Assembly (NCBI GenBank): GCA_963579235.1
Contig: CAUZFM010000034.1
Location: 1 to 27,094, forward strand
From: UBA1149 sp963579235
GTDB lineage: Bacteria > Desulfobacterota > Binatia > UBA1149
Length of the DNA stretch: 27,094 bases
Direction: 5' to 3'
Below, one piece after another: positions 23,415 to 27,094 of the stretch (positions are counted from its first letter, which is position 1; every line of letters begins with the position of its first letter). The position numbers and the translations under genes are program-made. The notes under the pieces were generated by a model. That model saw nothing but the letters and a program-made list of their open reading frames with translations. It had not been told where the DNA came from and ran no database searches.

Positions 23415-25412
23415 TCAGTTAAGACTCGAGCCGAAACGCTTGACGAAAGATTCAAGCCCCGCAGCCGCGAGCGCTGTTTTCGCCCGCCCCGCTGCCGCCT
23501 GTGTCTGGTAACGCCCCGCAACCACTCGGTAGAGACTTGTGCCCCCGCGACTGACTTCAACGAGGTGAACATCGCCAGTCACTCGGGATGCCCTGCCGCG
23601 AAGCGCCTGGGCGTTGGCAGCAGACGAGAAGGCCCCCAGTTGTAAGCCGTAGTAACTGGCCGGTATCATAGCCACGGGCCCCGGAACCGCTGCGACGGGA
23701 GCCCTCCTTACAGGAACAGACTTAAGCGCTTGTTGCGCGATATGCCTTTTCACCACCGGCCGCGAGACCAGCGCAAGCGGTGGCGGCTCCACCGGCAAAG
23801 TGGCTGGCGCCAATTTAATGGCCGCGACCCGGGGCTCGGCTTTGGCCCTGCCAAGCGAGGATGTAGCGACCGCAAGCGGAGCAGCAGGCGCTTCCTGTTT
23901 TACGGCTACCGGCGCAACAACGACCGGCGCAACAACGACCGGCGCAACAACGACCGGTGCAACAACGACCGGCGCAACTCGAGCAGGCTCCCTGGTCGGG
24001 CTTGCTGCTACCGGCGCGATGCTGGCGACCGCAAGCGCCGCCTTGTCGATTTCACTAACCATGGGCGATGCCTTGGCCACACTCTCTGCAGGCTTGACCG
24101 GCTTGCCAAAAGTCTGCCGCTGCCGCGCATTAAGCTCGGCTGCCCTGTTACGCTTCACTTTCAGTCCAGGCACCGCGGTCACCATGCTCTGGTCAACCTT
24201 GCCCACCGAACCTACTGCCACCCTCGACAGCTCATGCAAACCAGCCGCCGTAACCTTACTGCCGTCGGCGCTGATCGACGGGTCATCGCGACCGCCCGGC
24301 GCAAGGGCCATCCGTATCGAGTCGGCGCTCGGCCCTTTTCCGGTCAGCGCTGCGGCCAGACCTGCCACCAAGGCAAAGAACCCCACGGCCCACAAACCGA
24401 GACGACGGCGATTGGCCACCACTCCGATTTCTTCATCCGCGGATTCCGAAACGCCGCTGACCCCACGTCGAGAAGCCTTCGGCGGCCGCGCGCTTTGCGC
24501 GTCAGAACCCAATCCGAAATCCTCGCCCAACACGTGCGCCGCAGGCAACGCGGGCTCAACTGCCCTGCCCCCGCCAACCGTCTCCTCAATTGTTTCTGCT
24601 TCGAGCTCCAACTCAAGGCCCCTGCCATCTTCGAGCGATGCTTGGACCTGCTCCATTCCCGCCGGCTCGGAGCCCTCGAGATACTCGAGCGCACGACTGC
24701 AGAGTTCGTCTATACGGCCGGGAATGCCTTCGGCACGGTCAACGATACTGCCCAGGGCTTCGGCCGAAAACAGCCCCTCTACTGAGCCGCCTACTTCCTC
24801 AACGCGCATACGGATGTAATCCAGCGACTCCTCGGTGTCGAGAGGATCCATACGGCAAACCTGCACCAGCTGCTTGAGAACACTGCGGTCCGAGGCTGCG
24901 TTCAGGCGATCAAGCAGTTCAGGCCGGCCCACGAGGAAGACATGAAGCATCGTGTGATCAGCTGGATCGTCGCCGAACAGCGTGGACAGCCTCTCCAGGG
25001 TCTTAGCTGGTAGATCCTGGGCGTCGTCAATGATGATGACGGTGGCGCACTGCCGGTCGGCCAGGCCCTGCGCCTGTTGTTGCAGCGCCTCGACCAGGTC
25101 AGCCTCGCTATTGCCCGGCAGTTCCACGCCGAGGCCCGTCAGGGCTTCGCCCAGCAGGTGCCGGAGGCCGGGGCCCGCCCCGGGAACGTAGACCACCCGG
25201 GCGAGGTCACCAAATTTTTCATCGAGAGAACGGACAAGAGTGCTCTTGCCCGTGCCCGATTCACCAATGAGCAGGGTGATACCCTGTGGCGCCTGCAGGC
25301 CAGCTCTCAACTCCGCAACAAGTGCGGCCCAGACATCTGATAGCGGCCCACCGTCGGCTCCACCCCGTTGGTCAAACGGGTGGCGCGAGAGCCCGAAACG
25401 GGAAGGATTCAT
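23415..25412 (-). CDS. AAA ATPase-TM-SPOR protein (ExeA/DamX-like)
   Basis: 665-residue three-part protein. (1) An ExeA-type AAA ATPase at residues 1-265 with FGLSRHPFD at the N-terminus, Walker A GESGTGKS (50-57), Walker B VIIIDDAQD (125-133) and VGRPELL. (2) One membrane helix at about 338-357, preceded by RRR, so the ATPase is cytoplasmic. (3) A periplasmic Ala/Val/Pro-rich linker with five PVVVA-like repeats (about 478-503) ending in a SPOR domain (585-665; YYGLQLGAFSS). SPOR binds denuded glycan at the division septum. This layout is known from DamX of some gammaproteobacteria. AGGAGG five bases before the ATG at 25412 fixes the start. Confidence 0.88.
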   Translation of the reverse strand: MNPSRFGLSRHPFDQRGGADGGPLSDVWAALVAELRAGLQAPQGITLLIGESGTGKSTLVRSLDEKFGDLARVVYVPGAGPGLRHLLGEALTGLGVELPGNSEADLVEALQQQAQGLADRQCATVIIIDDAQDLPAKTLERLSTLFGDDPADHTMLHVFLVGRPELLDRLNAASDRSVLKQLVQVCRMDPLDTEESLDYIRMRVEEVGGSVEGLFSAEALGSIVDRAEGIPGRIDELCSRALEYLEGSEPAGMEQVQASLEDGRGLELELEAETIEETVGGGRAVEPALPAAHVLGEDFGLGSDAQSARPPKASRRGVSGVSESADEEIGVVANRRRLGLWAVGFFALVAGLAAALTGKGPSADSIRMALAPGGRDDPSISADGSKVTAAGLHELSRVAVGSVGKVDQSMVTAVPGLKVKRNRAAELNARQRQTFGKPVKPAESVAKASPMVSEIDKAALAVASIAPVAASPTREPARVAPVVVAPVVVAPVVVAPVVVAPVAVKQEAPAAPLAVATSSLGRAKAEPRVAAIKLAPATLPVEPPPLALVSRPVVKRHIAQQALKSVPVRRAPVAAVPGPVAMIPASYYGLQLGAFSSAANAQALRGRASRVTGDVHLVEVSRGGTSLYRVVAGRYQTQAAAGRAKTALAAAGLESFVKRFGSSLN
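23908..23978 (-). repeat. 15-bp in-frame tandem repeat in the SPOR-protein linker
   Basis: Four full copies and one partial copy of ACCGGCGCAACAACG (plus-strand reading) lie head to tail; copy four has a single C-to-T change. Each copy encodes five residues, giving repeated PVVVA in the periplasmic linker. The near-perfect DNA identity points to recent slippage or duplication, so copy number may vary between strains without breaking the frame. Confidence 0.9.
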
Positions 25413-25417
25413 CCACA

Positions 25418-25423
25418 CCTCCT
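25418..25423 (-). promoter_or_regulatory. Ribosome binding site of the AAA-SPOR gene
   Basis: A perfect AGGAGG five bases before the ATG at 25412. It decides the start against an in-frame codon 15 bases upstream. Confidence 0.8.
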
Positions 25424-25467
25424 GCAATCATGGCCGTCCCAGGGCAACGACCTCAAGCCAAACTACC

Positions 25468-25481
25468 ACAGGATCTCCTGT
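25468..25481. promoter_or_regulatory. 14-bp inverted repeat upstream of the AAA-SPOR gene
   Basis: ACAGGATCTCCTGT has perfect 6-bp arms around a 2-base centre and lies 55 bases upstream of the ATG, in the 124-base gap after holA. On the minus strand a TTGATA directly precedes it, but no good -10 follows 17 bases later. It could be an operator or chance; the repeat is seen, the role is inferred. Confidence 0.3.
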
Positions 25482-25536
25482 TATCAAAAAGAATAGCGCC
25501 CAGTTCTTCTTCCTCCCCTGGGCGAGAGAGCAGGAG

Positions 25537-26583
25537 CTAATGCCTGCAGGCCGAGGAGACGAAGCCTGCGAAGAGCATCCTTTCACTCAGTGGCGACAAT
25601 TTAAGGGCGCTGTCCAGCTCCAAAACACCGCTGTGCAGGGCAGCCAGGGCCCCCGGCCCGAAAGCCGCCGCCGCCTGGAACTGGTGAAACGCACGCCAGG
25701 GTGACGAAAAGCCGTCGCGCACCTCTGCGGGCAAGGACTTCCAGGCCGAGCGGGAAAACCCATCCGGGCTGCCCTCGAGATCGCGCCTGCTGAGCAGGCC
25801 GAGATGCCGTGAAGCCTCGTAAAGAGCGCCCACGTGGGTTCCCAGTGCCGCGCATATCATCAAGGGGAACTGACCCCGGTCGAGCATCTCGTCGAGCGCA
25901 GCCTGGGCCGCGGGGCCGTCGCGCCTGCTAAGGGCATCGGTCAGCCCGAAAACGCCCGCCTGGGCGTAATCGGACATAAGCTCTCTCACCTGGGCCACCT
26001 CGAGCGCCCCGCCCTCGTCCACCGCCAGGCAGAGTTTCTGAACTTCGCCCAGCAACACGCCCTCGTTACTCCCCGCGCGATCGTATACCAGGGCAAGCAC
26101 CGCCCGCGAGGGTTCCGCGACGCCGGCACGGCGGCACTCCGCGCGTACCAGTGCGTGTACCGAATTTTCTTCAAGGTTCCCGCCCCTGTCGACGGCGATC
26201 CTCAGGTCTTCGAAACCATCGAGCCCCTTGACTGCCTTGTAGAGCCTGCTGCGGCGATCAATCGCGCTGGCGGTAACCAGCAAGCAAGCACCGGCGGGAA
26301 CGCCGCGCCCAACAAGCTCGAGCAGGTCGTCTACTTCTCGTTCCAGGCTGGCATCAAAACCTCGAAGCCAGGCGCAGCGGTTTCCACCGAACATCCCGAC
26401 CTGCAGCAACTCGGCTTCAGCCCGGGCAACAGTGGCTTCGGGAGCGCGCATGACCGCGAGATCCGTATCTACATTGCCTCCGTTCAGCGCCGCAAGGGCC
26501 AACTTCCTGGCCCTCGGATCAACGATGGCCGGCTCGCCGACCAGAATGCAAAGGCCAGCAGACTCTGCCTCAACAGCAGTCAT
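25537..26583 (-). CDS. holA: DNA polymerase III delta subunit (HolA)
   Basis: 348-residue clamp-loader subunit that opens the sliding clamp during replication. The pattern fits HolA: an N-terminal strand LCILVGEPAIVDPRA in place of the YLLYGEE motif, AELLQVGMFGGNRCAWLRGF, SAIDRRSRLYKAVKG, and SNEGVLLGEVQKLCLAV in the middle domain, then VFGLTDALSRRDGPAAQAAL and QFPLMICAALGTHVGALYEA. It is divergent at the N-terminus, but motif order and length are right. The ATG overlaps the thioesterase stop (ATGA), which supports 26583 over a longer frame to 26625. Confidence 0.85.
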   Translation of the reverse strand: MTAVEAESAGLCILVGEPAIVDPRARKLALAALNGGNVDTDLAVMRAPEATVARAEAELLQVGMFGGNRCAWLRGFDASLEREVDDLLELVGRGVPAGACLLVTASAIDRRSRLYKAVKGLDGFEDLRIAVDRGGNLEENSVHALVRAECRRAGVAEPSRAVLALVYDRAGSNEGVLLGEVQKLCLAVDEGGALEVAQVRELMSDYAQAGVFGLTDALSRRDGPAAQAALDEMLDRGQFPLMICAALGTHVGALYEASRHLGLLSRRDLEGSPDGFSRSAWKSLPAEVRDGFSSPWRAFHQFQAAAAFGPGALAALHSGVLELDSALKLSPLSERMLFAGFVSSACRH

Positions 26584-27026
26584 CACCTGCTCGTCCTGGA
26601 GCGCGCCGTTCTTACGAGCACCCACTCCGCACTGCCGCTGGCAAGAATTCTCCCGCGGCTATCCTTGATGGCGGCCTCTGTTCCCACCGTCGTACCTTCC
26701 TGCTCAATGATCCGCGCCGAAACGGTCAGTTCAGTGGAGGCCATTACCGGGCGACGAAATTCCACGGCAAGCTTACGGGTAACCCCGTAGCGTCCCAGTG
26801 CCTCGAATACAGCCCAGCCCATGGCCTCGTCGAGCAGGGTAGAAACAATTCCACCGTGGACAAAGCCCTCGTAGCCCACGAAGTTTTCGGCGATAGCCGT
26901 GCGACAAACCACGCCACCGCCTTCCTGCTTGAAGGCCAGGCCCAGGCCGCTGTCGTTCTCCGGCCCGCAACCAAAACACCTCGCGAACAAACTATCCCGG
27001 CTACTGTCGGCCTGCTCTTCAGACAT
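26583..27026 (-). CDS. PaaI-type hotdog-fold thioesterase
   Basis: 147-residue hotdog-fold protein that likely hydrolyses acyl-CoA. CFGCGPENDSGLGLAF near residue 17 is the N-terminal signature of this subgroup. FVHGGIVSTLLDEAMGWAVF holds the His 57-Gly-Gly oxyanion motif and the catalytic acidic residue in LLDEA (Asp 66 or Glu 67). The strand VEFRRPVMASTELTVSARI follows as expected. Start is ATG right after GCAGGA. Its stop overlaps the holA start, so the two are coupled despite unrelated roles. The 68 bases beyond it to the window end show no readable gene. Confidence 0.87.
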   Translation of the reverse strand: MSEEQADSSRDSLFARCFGCGPENDSGLGLAFKQEGGGVVCRTAIAENFVGYEGFVHGGIVSTLLDEAMGWAVFEALGRYGVTRKLAVEFRRPVMASTELTVSARIIEQEGTTVGTEAAIKDSRGRILASGSAEWVLVRTARSRTSR

Positions 27027-27094
27027 TCCTGCTTTTCGATCTACCAGCCACGGGTCTCACCTACTTTCATCACCCAGTCCACCTCCGGTCCTCA

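Noticed and set aside
23730..24819. Long plus-strand frames opposite the AAA-SPOR gene
   Set aside because: They are mirror frames of a GC-rich, Ala/Val/Pro-rich coding region; the minus-strand protein has clear domains and a strong ribosome binding site.
25484..25523. Possible terminator after holA (GCCCAG and CTGGGC with a later T-run on the minus strand)
   Set aside because: The loop is 14 bases, the stem only 6 bp and the T-run starts about eight bases away, so it is a poor intrinsic terminator.
27027..27094. Possible 3' end of another minus-strand gene at the window edge
   Set aside because: All three frames hit stops within a few codons and none gives a recognisable C-terminus.

Overview
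This window looks like a chromosomal segment from an uncultured Gram-negative (diderm) bacterium. It is visibly GC-rich and gene-dense. An Mla-type lipid transporter, an IspB-like polyprenyl synthase, a SPOR-domain division protein and YajC-SecD-SecF next to QueA-Tgt all fit a diderm. The gene mix, a PmtA-like methyltransferase and a helical 198-residue protein that reminds me of deltaproteobacterial hypothetical proteins suggest a deltaproteobacteria-like lineage. That placement is inference. I see no tRNA, rRNA, insertion sequence, prophage, CRISPR or defence locus, and no gene-free stretch longer than 300 bases.

Layout. (1) 2-4988, plus strand: a seven-gene Mrp/Mnh multisubunit Na+/H+ antiporter operon, mrpABCDEFG, with mrpA cut by the window edge and every junction overlapping. 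(2) 5079-7641, plus: an Mla-type phospholipid transporter core of permease, ATPase and MCE protein. (3) 7862-8458, plus: a helical protein of unknown function with its own strong ribosome binding site. (4) 17047 down to 8475, minus: a tight nine-gene run of type-4 uracil-DNA glycosylase, NfeD, slipin, QueA, Tgt, YajC, SecD, SecF and a PmtA-like methyltransferase. (5) 17028-17921, plus: an exported zinc-dependent phospholipase C-like protein whose start overlaps the start of the divergent glycosylase gene. (6) 20544 down to 17934, minus: ferredoxin, an MprF/AglD-like membrane protein and CoaBC. (7) 20691-21662, plus: a long-chain polyprenyl diphosphate synthase. (8) 27026 down to 21667, minus: hotdog thioesterase, HolA, an AAA ATPase-TM-SPOR protein, a small 81-residue protein and a Na+/Ca2+-exchanger-family transporter.

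How the genes fit together. Most are housekeeping, and many act at the envelope: ion and pH homeostasis (Mrp, CaCA exchanger), lipid movement and modification (Mla, PmtA-like, MprF-like, phospholipase C-like, polyprenyl synthase), membrane quality control (NfeD-slipin), protein export (YajC-SecDF) and septal cell-wall binding (SPOR). QueA and Tgt make the tRNA modification queuosine. Several genes start with GTG or TTG, and many junctions overlap by 1-20 bases, which suggests translational coupling.

I did not find a convincing undescribed system. The best second-look items are an altered substrate pocket in Tgt, an N-terminally short MrpE, the uncharacterised 198- and 81-residue proteins, the AAA-TM-SPOR protein with an internal 15-bp tandem repeat, and a palindrome just downstream of a good -10 element in front of the 81-residue gene.
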